From Clitoria ternatea (taxonomy: Eukaryota > Streptophyta > Magnoliopsida > Fabales > Fabaceae): a stretch of DNA of 64,000 nucleotides. Within the stretch, counting starts at the first letter, position 1. Every line of letters starts with the position of its first letter. Positions 49,201 to 59,927 of the stretch are shown piece after piece. Location: contig CM075673.1 of NCBI GenBank assembly GCA_037962975.1, positions 150,804,667-150,868,666 of the forward strand, in the 5' to 3' direction. The position numbers were made by a program, and so were the translations under genes. Under the pieces are notes generated by a model. The model worked only from the letters and a program-made list of their open reading frames with translations, ran no database searches and was not told the DNA's origin.

Positions 49201-52200
49201 TCCAAATCCACTAGTATTGAATGATTTAATGCTTTGTTGAACCATGTCAGATCCTGAAGGAACTTCACAAGTCTTGTCAAAGGGAAGATGGTACAGATGA
49301 CCATAAGAAAGGAACCCAACTTTTGGAGGTATATGCAATAGAAATTCAAATGTACACAGAGACCAAGAACAACAAAAAACTCAAGGTCAGCATCTGTTTT
49401 AGAAAATAAATTCTTATTCTGCAACTTCCATAGAGTAATGATATATTGGTGCTTTTCCCTGCAATTTAACTTTCGATCATTACAAGAATTTTCTTCCTGC
49501 TTGTAAGATGAGCACAAAACCCTAAGAATATTTTTTTATTAGTTTTACACTTTTATTCTATAAGGATAGAAAGTATGTTTGGTTTTCTGGTGAAAAGTTT
49601 TAGCAACATAGTTTGGGCGTTATTACGACTTATGAGAGACAAGCTTTTTTCCAAGCCATGGTTTGGAGCTTTTCCAACTGAAAACTAAACACGTGTTAAC
49701 TGTATGTAGACAGTTTCTTGAACACGAATTAACTGTATGTAGAGAGTTGCTTTAACATATTGACATGTCAGCACTTTGCTTACATAGGAGATTATGGTAG
49801 GCATTGTTTGGGTTAGATTCTATACTAAAACCTCTCAGCTCAACCCCCTGTTTTCCATGTTAATTATAGAAGTGCTGAAATTTTAGATTGATGACAGTAT
49901 AACTTCTCTAGCTCTCTCCACTAATGTATTTGCCTTTTATTTTCTGTTCCTCAAGGGGGGATAGTCATATTTATATTTTCCTTTTCACTTCAAATACTAC
50001 AATTGGCTGAGGCTTACCAAAAATAAATCAATTTTCCATGAAACTTGACAGTTTATCTGTTGATAAATGGTGAGTTATTTGATGTGAGAAGTGACCTGTG
50101 GTTGTGGAGTTGAATTGTGATTCTAAGCAAAGTAGGGTCTGTGAATTGATGGAGATGACTCTTTTGATTGTAGCTCTTTTACATTAAAAATTGACCTATT
50201 ATGTTGTAGTAGATATCTTATGCTTGCTTATAACACCTAATGAAGAAATTCCAATGGAAATTTTTTTTCTCATTCTAATTATTCAAATAAAACAGAATCA
50301 AACCCACCTGAAATCTTGTTAAATAAATAAATAAATTTTATGTGGTTTTATGTGCGCATTATTAAAAATAAAAATTTTAATGTCCCTCCCTTCTTTTTCC
50401 CCCTTTCCTTGTCCTTACTTTTTACTATTATTATAGTTATTTGCATCCCACTATAATTTATTTTGGGTCCCTCTTTCATTGTATTTTCATTTTCCAAGCA
50501 TTTGCTTAGATATGTATCTAACACTATGGTATGAGGGGGAATTCAATAGAAAGGGTGGGTTGGGAGACATTGAAAAGGAAAAATGAGTTAATTCACTAAA
50601 AGAAAAGGAAGAGGAAAGAAATCCTTGAACTGAACCAAAGGTTGATCAAGGAAAATTCAGTGCTTTAGCTTTTTCATATAGCTTGTCCACAAGTACACTA
50701 AAATATAAGAAAAGTGGTTCCTTTTTGACATTCCTGAAAATCATACTCGAAACATGGTCAGTGTCAGTGACTAGTGCGTCCCCGTAACCTACTATTATGA
50801 CCCTATTTCAAATTATCTATTGAATTGATTATCTTTACACTTGAGTTTGTTTGCCAGTATTTATCAGTCTCCTTGGTATTAAATGCAGCAACTTTATCAG
50901 AAAGCACTCACTATTAAGTCAGCAATTCCCCATCCAAGGATAATGGGAATAATCCATGAATGTGGGGGGAAAATGCATATGGCAGAGCGCCAATGGGCTG
51001 ATGCCGCTACAGATTTTTTTGAAGCTTTTAAGAATTATGATGAAGCTGGGAATCAGAGGCGTATCCAATGCTTGAAGTGAGCAACAAAGCATTCTTTTTA
51101 TCTAGTTATAATTTTAAACAATTTGTATAACTAGATATCTATGCATTTCACCATTGTTAATTACAGAAAATGTAGTTAACTATGAATCATCAATTTTAGT
51201 GCTTTTTTTTTATAAAGACATACATGTAAATTCAAGCAACACTTTTTTAGCATTTAGGATCTTGTAACATGAATGCCGTTACATGTCAGGTACCTTGTTC
51301 TTGCCAATATGCTGATGGAGTCTGAAGTAAATCCCTTTGATGGACAAGAGGCTAAGCCGTAAGTCCTCTATTTATTTATTTTAAATGTGTACCTGGCTCA
51401 TTTTTCATTTTTATCATTCTTTGATGCAATCTCTTTATCCTCCCTTTCTTTCTGTTTTCACACTCATATGCTATGTATTGCAGATACAAGAATGACCCAG
51501 AAATATTGGCGATGACAAATTTGATAGCTGCCTATCAGCGGAATGAAATATTGGAATTTGAGAAAATTTTGAAGGTACTTTTATTGAGTCTAGCATGGGA
51601 ATCTGTCTACTCAAATTTGACCTAAATATATTTCTCTTATTTCATCCTGTATTTGTTGTAATTGGATACTGGGTATTTTTGCTTTCCAGAGTAACAGAAG
51701 AACCATCATGGATGATCCATTTATCAGAAATTACATAGAGGATCTGCTAAAGAATATCAGAACTCAAGTTCTGCTGAAGCTCATCAAACCATATACAAGG
51801 ATCAGGATTCCATTTATATCTAAGGTAAATTTACTCCTGCTATACCTATATTGCAGCTTCATTTCTGTGTTCCCCTGTCGTATAAATTAATGGGATTAAA
51901 AAAGGAAAATAAAATGTCAAATACACCTTGATAACGACCACCCCCTGTTGTCCCTAGTTGAAGGGGTGACAGTATGATGTTAGTTGGGTAACTGTTTAGT
52001 GGGAAGAGATAAACCAGACATTTTATTTTGGACTTTGTCTTATTCCCTTCTCTGCCTTGTTCAAATGGTTAAGTTAAAAGTTTATAATGCCTTTTCTCTC
52101 TTATTAGTAGTAATATTCATTGTTGAGTTGATTTCATGAGGGGCTCAGTCTAATGATTTTACGTTACAAAACCCATTTATTTTCAGGAACTTAATGTGCC

Positions 52201-52495
52201 TGAGCATGATGTTGAACAGCTACTAGTGTCGCTTATATTGGATAACAGAATTCAAGGACACATTGATCAAGTGAACCGGCTCTTAGAACGCTCTGATAGG
52301 TCAGCTTTTATATGTGATTTCCTTTTCTTACAGGATTTAGTCTACTCATAACTTCGTTTGCTAGAACATTGTATTTTTATTAACATTAGAAATATATGGT
52401 TCAGGTCGAAAGGGATGAAGAAGTATACTGCCGTAGACAAATGGAACACACAGCTTAAATCTCTGTATCAAACCATCAGCAACAGAGTTGGTTAA
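46234..52495 (+). CDS. CSN2: COP9 signalosome complex subunit 2
   Basis: Twelve coding exons give 439 codons, the length I recall for the Arabidopsis protein (FUS12). Exons: 46234-46243, 46954-47046, 48315-48393, 48731-48971, 49059-49133, 49251-49385, 50889-51076, 51290-51358, 51484-51574, 51690-51824, 52187-52299, 52405-52495; phases agree at every join and all introns are GT-AG. CSN2 is a scaffold subunit of the COP9 signalosome, which removes NEDD8 from cullins and so controls ubiquitin ligases and light signalling. The acidic N-terminus (MEDYGFEYSDEEQEEQDVD, residues about 6-24) and the following helical repeats contact cullin-RBX1 in known structures. The PCI domain lies in the C-terminal part (about 255-415), with KSNRRTIMDDPFIRNYIEDL and a winged-helix stretch after IPFISKELNVPEHDVEQLL. 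Exon 1 holds only 10 coding bases. No defect was seen, so it is probably the active copy. Confidence 0.97.
47396..48277. mobile_element. 866-bp inverted-repeat DNA transposon in CSN2 intron 2, 8-bp TSD
   Basis: The insert (47404-48269) begins CGTAGTTATCAAT and ends with its exact inverted copy ATTGATAACTACG; beyond 13 bp the ends stay partly complementary (GTAGCAGTAC-type words). It is flanked by a perfect 8-bp duplication TTTCATAC (47396-47403 and 48270-48277). An 8-bp duplication fits the hAT superfamily, though the termini are not the common CA-type, so a Mutator-like element is also possible. There is no coding, so it is non-autonomous. Confidence 0.88.
47655..48035. mobile_element. Second MITE-like insert nested in the intron transposon
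   Basis: The left end reads GTCCGTTTAATGCAACGGGC and the right end, reversed, GGTCCATTTGGCAAAACGAGC; these are imperfect inverted repeats. Words such as AGCTTATAGC, CTTATGACTTAGC and TAAGCTATAAGCT fill the inside. This 'cannot-tell-left-from-right' AGCTTATAGC type is a common plant MITE family. I could not find a clean target duplication, so the limits are approximate. Confidence 0.6.
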
Positions 52496-52877
52496 ACCGT
52501 GGAATGTGGAGGGAGAGTTATTTGTCTTGTTGCCCCTGCTTACAGTTTTGTCATGTGAATTAACTACCTTCTATGAAGAGTTAGTGATGTATTGCTCCTA
52601 CTATGGAACCAAAGCGAGACCCATCTTGTGATTCATGTTCCATTTTATGAAATATAATTGTTTTGGAACATACACGATTAATTCAAGGGGAATTCCTCTA
52701 ATTTTTAAAATTGATTATATCTGCACAGTACATTATTAAATCGGCTCACTGCTTTTTATTACTCCATTAAAGATCAAGACAACACAAAACAGGTCCTTAG
52801 AATTGCCATCATAAATAGTTAACGTTACATAATTTAGTATTAAATTCAAGTGCTTCTCATAGAAACCATGTTCTTCC
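52496..52877. other. Shared 3' spacer of two convergent genes
   Basis: 382 bp separate the stop codons of CSN2 (plus) and the FSH hydrolase gene (minus). It must hold both 3' UTRs and poly(A) sites; AT-rich words such as 'aatataattg' near 52650 could serve, but no canonical AATAAA was picked out. Transcripts could overlap here. Confidence 0.5.
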
Positions 52878-54769
52878 TCAGGCTTGGGCCACCTCTGCTG
52901 TCTCAGAACCTATGTTCAATTCCACCCCATTTATGCCATTGTCTTGGTTGGTGCTATGCGCTTCTACCTTGCTCTCCTTCTCTGAGAGTGATATGCCATT
53001 GTCTTGTGGTTGGCCGAGCACTTTGTCAGTAATCCAATTTCTTAACTGGTTGGTGGCCACTCCATCTGTTTGCGAAAGAACAAATTCAGTTTATAGTGTA
53101 AAAAATATAACCAAGAAGCATTGAGAGCAATAACATACCTAGGCGTGGGACGGTGTGACCTTGGGGATGCCTTATTATAAGGGGCTTTTCAAATGCAGTG
53201 GCAAGGTCCTCAGAAGGCAATTTCAACCAATCTTTGTCCCCAATGAAGTGAACCGATTTCGCTTTGATAGGGTCTTTGTATGCAATATCGCATATGCTGG
53301 GATCTCTGAATTTGCTTCCTGATATTGATATGAACAGTTTTATGGGTGGATGCTCCTTAAGCAACTTCCCCTGTTAAATTATTAATGTTCAGTGAATTTT
53401 ATAGTTGGACTTCAATTATAATAAATCAGATTATAATTAGTAATTACTTGCCTGTGCCTGGTAACCCATCAAAAGTGCTGAAAGTGTTGCACCCTGATTT
53501 GCATGAAAGCAGGGTCAAATAGTAGTAAGATCCAGAAGTGATTGGGTAGTAGAGCAATAATTATGAAAGTTTACCTGTGAGAAGCCAAGGAAACCATCAA
53601 AGGGACCATTGGCTGTAATGTATTCACATAAGTATGAGATGCATTCTTCCAAGTTAGTGTATACTGTGAAGTCCTGAACAAGTTCAGTAAATTTCTATTT
53701 GTTATTCTCTAGTCCAAGGCAAATAATGAAGTTGAAAGAGAGAAGGGATAATATACCTTGTCGAATTGAAACCACTCAAAGTAAGGTGGAGGGAAGAACC
53801 CTTCAATGTCGGACTTCCCACCAGCAGGATATTTACCGTCTGGAAAATCCTGTCACGTTAAACAGTTTATCTCAAACTCACATTAAGAAGAAATTGTTTT
53901 GGTTATGTTGCTTTGATCTGTATATTTTGTGTTCTCTGTAATCCGGTTAGATTCATTAGGATCTTAACTGGTTTACCGACAATTGATTACATTTGCAATT
54001 TTTGATCTCACTAGTTTTACTATGTGATATTTTGATCCCAAGTTTCTCAATCTTTTAAATTGTATAATTTTGATTTCTTAATCAATTTTTTTACTTAAAC
54101 TCCTCGTATTCTTATTTTGTGCACAAAATATTTATAAAATGAATAGTTCAGATTCTCTTGTGCTCAAAACTCATGAATCAAAACATGCACACAAAATAAA
54201 AGATCTCAAAATTTTACGATTTCAAGCTCATAACTTTCGACCAAAAAAAAAGCTCATAAATTTTATCAAGTTCTCCCTAAACTTTATATTTCTAAACTTT
54301 AAAATTATTTCATGTTCCAACTCTATACTAAACCACAAATATAAAGATGAAAATTACATAATTTAAAAAGCTAGAGTGCAATTAAGTGAAGGATGAACAA
54401 AATAACCAAATTCAACCCAACATTAACATTCAAGTAACAACAGCGATTATTAAAAACATGGTTAATCACCACTAACACTAATGCAGCATACAAAGTAATC
54501 AAGGCTGTAGGTACCATACATGGTACATCTCTGTTCATTGCCCTTACATAGTATAAAATTAGTATTTAGCTTAGAAATCTTTAATAACAAGGGCTGAAAG
54601 TTTAAAAAAATGCTTAATAACATAAAAAAGATATTTTTGTTATTACCAAATCAAAGTGAGTGAATAGAGATGGATCCCATTTACTGATTTGCTTCTTAAG
54701 AAAGCTTCCACTGGTTCTGAATCCATGGAGGCACAGTATTTTCAGCTTCTTCCCATTTTCTCTTTCCAT
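52878..54769 (-). CDS. FSH1-family serine hydrolase (OVCA2-like)
   Basis: Six coding exons on the minus strand give 258 codons: 54647-54769, 53757-53849, 53575-53673, 53452-53493, 53139-53370, 52878-53065. The protein is an alpha/beta hydrolase of the FSH1/DUF341 group. Seen: an N-terminal strand and oxyanion loop (ILCLHGFRTSG, residues 11-21), a Pro/Phe-rich GFFPPPYFEWF, the nucleophile elbow GFLGFSQGA spanning exons 3-4, FISISGSKF, the likely acid in HFIGDKDWL, and the catalytic His in GHTVPRL. So Ser, Asp and His are all present. Known members are carboxylesterases of uncertain substrate, usually soluble; no signal peptide or membrane segment is seen. About 60 residues after the His (acidic, Ser/Asn/Gln-rich, partly repeated 'QDNGI') are a divergent tail. 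Intron 4 begins with GC (GCAAGT) instead of GT. It converges with CSN2. The start ATG is the first in frame before the conserved strand. Confidence 0.92.
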
Positions 54770-55707
54770 TTTCTGGTTTCTGTGTCTGCTGCTGCTGCAT
54801 CTCTGGCTTTGGAAATTGACTTATTTGTAGTAATTGATCCTAGCAGACTTTGTTCCTACCTACCTCCATTTTTTTGGGGCAACGTTGAACACTTGAATTT
54901 GGTCCACCTCAAAACTGCCCCATCGTGTACTAACCATTGGATATGTTGTTATATTAAGCAATGGACCAGATTAATATGAGCTGTTACCAGTTACAGGTCA
55001 TCTTTACATAAAGTTATATGATACTGCAAATTAGTACTTATTTTTTAACTTTAAACTAGTTCTATTACCTGTGCTTTGCTCGGGATTTTTTTCTATTAAC
55101 ATTAATATTAAAATATATTTTATATGATTATTTCATAAATAGATAAAAATAATATTTTATAATTAAAATTATAAAATTAAAATAACATGAATACATTAAA
55201 TTCAATTACATTATATATATAATTAATAATAAACAAATATAAATTATTAATGTTGATATAGAATATCAAAAGATAGAATTTTCTAATATTCTGTAGTATT
55301 TTAATATGGTATAGTAATATTTCATAAAGTTTTTAATTTTAATAATATTATATCAGTGACATTTAAAGATGTATTACAATAAAAAAATTAAAACACAAAA
55401 TATTGATAAACTAACACAAATATTATTACAATATAATGATATAAAATACTAATGTTATAATATTAAGAAATTTATAATGATACTTAAACCCTATTTTTTC
55501 TAAAAAAAATAATCAACGTAATTGTTTTTAAAACAACTATAATTAATGACAAAACAAAGGATAAAAAATAATAACAATATATATTGTGAATTATGTGAAA
55601 AGAGAAAATAAAATTATAATGTTGTAAATTAATAATATTAAATGTTATTATAAAAATTATAAATAATCTTAAATGTTATTGCAAAAAATTTAATATTGTA
55701 AATGATA
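54770..55707. other. Upstream region of the hydrolase gene and AT-rich spacer
   Basis: The first 250 bp or so should hold the promoter of the minus-strand hydrolase gene. From about 55030 to 55700 the DNA is extremely AT-rich (many ATAATATT and AAATTATAA words), with no coding or terminus recognised. It is a plausible matrix-attachment-like or degenerate transposon region. Confidence 0.4.
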
Positions 55708-56297
55708 TGATCCGGGGTGGTGACCAGAACCCAGTCCGGGGTACAAGTATACCATGCCACGTCACCAAGATGGTCATTAAATCCGTAATCGTAGTCTTTT
55801 ACCGTTAATGACTACAGTTTTACTCCTTAAACCCCGGTTCTTAGCTAACAACCAGACAATGAGTCAGAGGAGGTATGGGCAGTCTGACCCTGTGGACACT
55901 GTAGCAACAGTAAGTTAGAAAAATAGTCAAGTCACTTCCTAAACTAAGGTAAACTCTATAAATACCATTCATTTATTACTGAAGAGAATCTGATCTAATC
56001 CTAGTGAGTTACTTCAGTAATACCTTATCTGGTCTTAATTACCGTACTGACTTAGGCATCGGAGAATCTTCTGTAAGTACCCTTCCGGTGTGGTTTGTTG
56101 GACTTCGGCTTGGATAGGAACGTCAATTGCACCTATACTGAAGAACCTTGGATTCCCACTGAACCTAGGTATAAAATACCGTACTCCACTAAGATGACAT
56201 AAAATTGAGAGTTAGAGAGGTAACTACGGTCAAGATTATTAATCCTTGACCTTAGTCAAGGTACTAAACTCTTGACCCCAGATTCTAGAACAGAACA
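55708..56297 (+). repeat. 5' LTR of the second Tat-type element
   Basis: It starts TGATCCGGGGTGG and ends AGAACA just before the PBS. TATAAATA lies at about 55957-55964, and a downstream CT-rich stretch (56030-56090) fits an R/U5 region. The second LTR is outside the window, so the left border is inferred from the TG start and the structure. Confidence 0.65.
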
Positions 56298-56316
56298 TTG
56301 GCACGTCCGGTGGGAC
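56298..56316 (+). promoter_or_regulatory. PBS-like sequence of the second Tat-type element
   Basis: TTGGCACGTCCGGTGGGAC directly follows the LTR. It has the form TTGGC-x-C-(6-8)-GTGGG that follows LTRs in Tat/Ogre elements. The tRNA was not identified. Confidence 0.6.
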
Positions 56317-56357
56317 CGTGTAAACTTGTGAGTCCCAGATTGCACGAAGCAGAAGTC

Positions 56358-57028
56358 ATGGAGCGTCCTAGAGGAGATGAAACTCCGGAGGGATATGTCC
56401 AGAATATGGCAAGAACATTGGATTATAACGAAGGAATAATGGAAACCCCTGGGACGGAGTTGAGAACTCAAGCCGTAGTACATTCAGATCCCAGGGATGA
56501 AGTTATAAGGCAGTTGCGCCAATAGATACAAGCACTACGTAGGGAGAATCAAGGTGGTGACCAAAGGCAACTAGAAAATCCTTACCAGCAGGAGAGGTCT
56601 TTGACATATGCGAACGGTGAAAAAGAGTCTATGCATAGGACTGAGGAAATGAGTAGTCAAAGGAGGGCAATGAGTCACGACAGAAGAGGAGAATACCGAT
56701 TCAAAATTCTGTTCACTAGAAAGTTGATGAATGTCCCAATTCCAGGACACCTCCAAACCCCGCAGCCGTTGTCCATTGGCAAGTATACTGGGGAGTCAGA
56801 CCTCGGTAGCCACCTGGATGCCTATGTGAATGAGTCTCTATTCCTAGGTGCCGAGGAGGATGTTATGTGCAAGATGTTTCCAAGAACGCTGTTCGCTGAA
56901 GCTTTGGGATGGTCCAAGAGTTTGCCTACTGGGTCGATAGATTCCTGGGACGACATGGCCTATGTATTCCTACAACATTTCGTGGTGTCTAGAGATTTGC
57001 CTAAGACATCTCATACATTGGCGCAGAT
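56358..57028 (+). pseudogene. Tat-type gag, one internal stop, truncated by insertion
   Basis: ATG at 56358 opens a frame with one TAG (56523-56525), then continues to the chromovirus border. The conserved core is FTRKLMNVPIPGH, PLSIGKYTGESDLGSHLDAY, MCKMFPRTLFAEALGWSKSL, TGSIDSWDDMAYVFLQHFV, typical of Tat/Ogre Gag, the particle-forming protein. The zinc knuckle and everything after are on the far side of the inserted element. The LTR starts within this frame, so residues after 57028 are foreign. Confidence 0.82.
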
Positions 57029-58365
57029 TGTAACATCCCGGATATTTTAGTAAAATTATGATTGGCAGAAAATATTAATAAATGTTTTAGAGATTTATTT
57101 GATATTTTTATGAATTATTAAGCAATTATGAATAATTAACTATTGTGGAAATAAATAAATTTATTTGGTTGATTAATTATAAAAAGGTTAAATGAGGTGA
57201 AATTAGGAGGTAAAAGTTTAATTAAAACTTTCAAAGAAAATATAAAAGAAATGGGGAAGTGACCATTTTGCCCCTGAGCCTTAAATAATAAAGGTTTCCT
57301 TTCTCCTTCCTCATTAATCACACGAGCCTTCTTCTTCTTCTTCTGTTTCTTCTTCTTCTCCTCCTCCTTCGCTGCCGAGCTGCATGCTCCAAGGGAAGGC
57401 TTCTTCCGTGTCAAAACTTCGAACGAACCCCATTTCCATGACCGTGGTTTCGAGGTGAGTCCAATGAACTGTTTAAATTGGGTTATCTCATCTCTTTCGT
57501 TTTCTCCTTTAGACCGAATGGTCATGCATGGCAGGGTAAGGGTCTGTTTTCCACTCCTCTAGTGTGTATGAGCTCGAAAATGGTCTTTAGAGCAGAGGGT
57601 GGTATGACGTTAATGAGTTTTGCATTTTGACCCCGTAGGTAGCAAAACGAACATCGGAGGACTGAGTGTCGAAGCTGGTGTTGGATTCGGAGGTGAAACC
57701 GTGAACCCAACTCTTAGAGGACGTAATTGGCATCAAGAGCAGATCGTTGAAGCTTGGAATCGAGGTAAGGGGGTGTTCGGGTTGTAATTAATTAGAATAG
57801 GACATATTTTGGGTCTGAGTCATTGAACTGATTGTGAACATGGTAAGAAATGTTGCTGGATGAGTTGTATGTGTATGCATGTATGGATATGGACACTGAT
57901 CGGTTTAGGATCGTGTATGGCTTTCGATGATTGAGTTTGAAATACTTGATGTTGTGATAATCGAAGTGTATAGTGGCAATGTGATGCCGGGCTTGACAAG
58001 CAGGTCGCTCGTTTAATGAGTATGTGTTGTTGATGGCCACTTGTGATATGAGATGAGAAACGTGAATTATATATGTATGATTGTGTGGTGTGGGATGGCC
58101 GATGGTATGATAGCCCCTTGTTTCCGGCTCCCGTGGTTTTTGTGCCCAGTTGAGCTACCCAGTGGTCAAGCAGGACCCAGTGGTTGAGGTGGAGAGTCAA
58201 GCAGGACTCGGTAAACCAAGCAGGGTTCACGGGGTGTCAAGTAGGACTCCCAGCTGAAGGCCGATCCTTTTAGTATCCGGATACTAGGCGTCGATTTTAT
58301 GTGAGAGTCAGTGGTGATGATTGATGAAACTATTAGCATTGTATGATGATGTGTATATACTTGAT

Positions 58366-58503
58366 TATATTTGCCGAGTGTGATTGGCTATATTTGCCGA
58401 GTGTGATTGGCTATATTTACCGAGTATGATTGACTATATTTGTCGAGTGTGATTGGCTATATTTGCCGAGTGTGAGTGGCTATATTTGCCGAGTGTGATT
58501 TGC
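58366..58503. repeat. 23-bp tandem array, six copies, in an LTR
   Basis: The unit TATATTTGCCGAGTGTGATTGGC is repeated head to tail six times (138 bp), with a few substitutions (TTAC, GTATGATTGA, TTGTC, GTGAGTGG). No such array is seen in the LTR of the first chromovirus. Confidence 0.93.
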
Positions 58504-59046
58504 AAATTGAGGAATAAGCAATCGGACGGAGTTTATATACATGTAATTTGTTAATTTCCGTTCTAGATTAATTATGATGCTAAACACTCACCCTTGCTGT
58601 GGTTTTCAATTTAGTAACCAGTGACAGGGAAGAGGTCAGATCCCTGGAGGTGTGCCAAGCAGAGGATTGATGCCAAGGAACCGAGTGATTATGAAATGAA
58701 TGATGTGTGTAATATATAATGAGTTTTCCGTATATGTGATGCTACAACATGTTGTGTGTTGAACTAAATTTGAATCGGTATGTTGATTAATGTGGATATA
58801 AATTTATGATGCTAATGTGGTCAGTGTTGAATTTTTATGAGTATGATATGTATATATATATTGGCACAGAGCCAATAATAGATGTATGTGATAAATTGCT
58901 ATGGGAAGTTTAGTAAATAATTGTTTGCTGTAGCATAGTTGATTACCGGGCGAATCTCTCCCGAGCGGATCCAGTCTTGTCCGAGCGAGGGCCGGGGGAA
59001 TTTGATCCTGTGCCTATTTCGATCAGGTGAGTATCCCCCGCCCCCT

Positions 59047-59340
59047 TCCGAGTGGTTAGAATGTTTTCCAAGTGAGGAATGCCCGAGAGATCCACTTCCG
59101 AGTGAAGTAAGATTAGAATGTTTCCGAGTGAGGTATGGCCGAGAGATCCACTTCCGAGTGTAGACAGATTAGAATGTTTACGAGTGAAATATGACCGAGA
59201 GAACTCTTTCTGAGTGAAGGTTAGGACGTTTTTGAGTGAGGCATGACTGAGAGAATTACTTCCGAGTGAAGGTTAAGATGTTCCCGAGTGAGATACAACC
59301 GAGAGGACCATTTCCGAGTAAAAGACTTGTTAATTTTCCT
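59047..59340. repeat. Degenerate 51-56-bp tandem array, about five copies, in an LTR
   Basis: Each unit has the plan 'ccgagtg..ttagaatgtttccgagtgagg' then 'gaccgagagatccactt', with changing spacing and point changes. The CCGAGTG core occurs twice per unit. It lies just before the CGCTTAAGCG-type cassette. Confidence 0.85.
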
Positions 59341-59672
59341 TGTAGGTCCCGTAGTTCGCTCAGGTTTAAAGTGTAGAATTCACCCAAGCGAGTCAAAACT
59401 CGCCTAAGCGACCTTCACGGGTTTCGTTTAAGCGAATCGGGGTCTCGCTCAGGCGAATGACCCCTGTCTTCATTTTCTTCTTCCGCTGATTGTAATTAAT
59501 TTCATTTTATTAATTGATTTATTCACTATTATCTATTATTTTGAGTATGCTTAAGAAAATAAATATTATTTTATATTAGGACCTAATTAATTTTCATTAA
59601 ACGCGAAAAATTTATGGTGAAAAGTAATTAAATGGATATAAATAAAGGTAAAAAGACGTAGGATGTCACAGG

Positions 59673-59684
59673 TGGTATCAGAGC
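59673..59684 (+). promoter_or_regulatory. Primer-binding site, initiator tRNA-Met
   Basis: TGGTATCAGAGC lies two bases after the LTR end, as in the first chromovirus. Confidence 0.95.
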
Positions 59685-59927
59685 GGTTCTTTCTAGAGCC
59701 GGGTGCGTGGGTCAATCCAATGATTTGTGTGAGTCCTATATTGGAATGTTTTTGCAATCTATTGCGTTGTGCTTGTGGTTGTTTGTGTTATTAACAGAAT
59801 AGCTTGGCATCATTCCCTTGGCACTCCGGCGGCGTTGTATTTTATATGTGTATGAGGTAAATATCCGACTCCCTGGTGGATCATTGGTTATTAATGGTGA
59901 TGTGTTTGTTTATTGTAGAATTACCTT

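Larger units (their letters stand above)
55708..57028 (+). mobile_element. 5' part of a second Tat-type Ty3 element, cut by a chromovirus
   Basis: It comprises a 590-bp 5' LTR (55708-56297), a PBS-like word at 56298, and gag up to 57028, where the plus-strand chromovirus begins. The rest would lie beyond that element, outside the window. The LTR and PBS differ from those of the minus-strand Tat-type element at 5.2-19.7 kb, so it is another family of the same lineage. Confidence 0.75.
57029..59670 (+). repeat. 5' LTR of the second chromovirus
   Basis: It starts TGTAACATCCCGG and ends GGATGTCACA. TATAAAAG near 57239 is a likely TATA box, followed by a CTT/TTC-rich stretch at 57328-57370. Block 58090-58280 (repeats of 'gtcaagcaggac') is shared in reverse with the first chromovirus LTR. 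Two tandem arrays (58366-58503 and 59047-59330) and a hairpin-type cassette (59385-59465) are also present. Confidence 0.92.

Noticed and set aside
53699..53941. 80-codon plus-strand frame opposite the hydrolase exons
   Set aside because: It overlaps exon 2 of the minus-strand gene and its introns; no domain.
57136..57525. 129-codon minus-strand frame with a Lys/Glu run
   Set aside because: It comes from the CTT/TTC-rich part of the chromovirus LTR and reads against the element's transcription.
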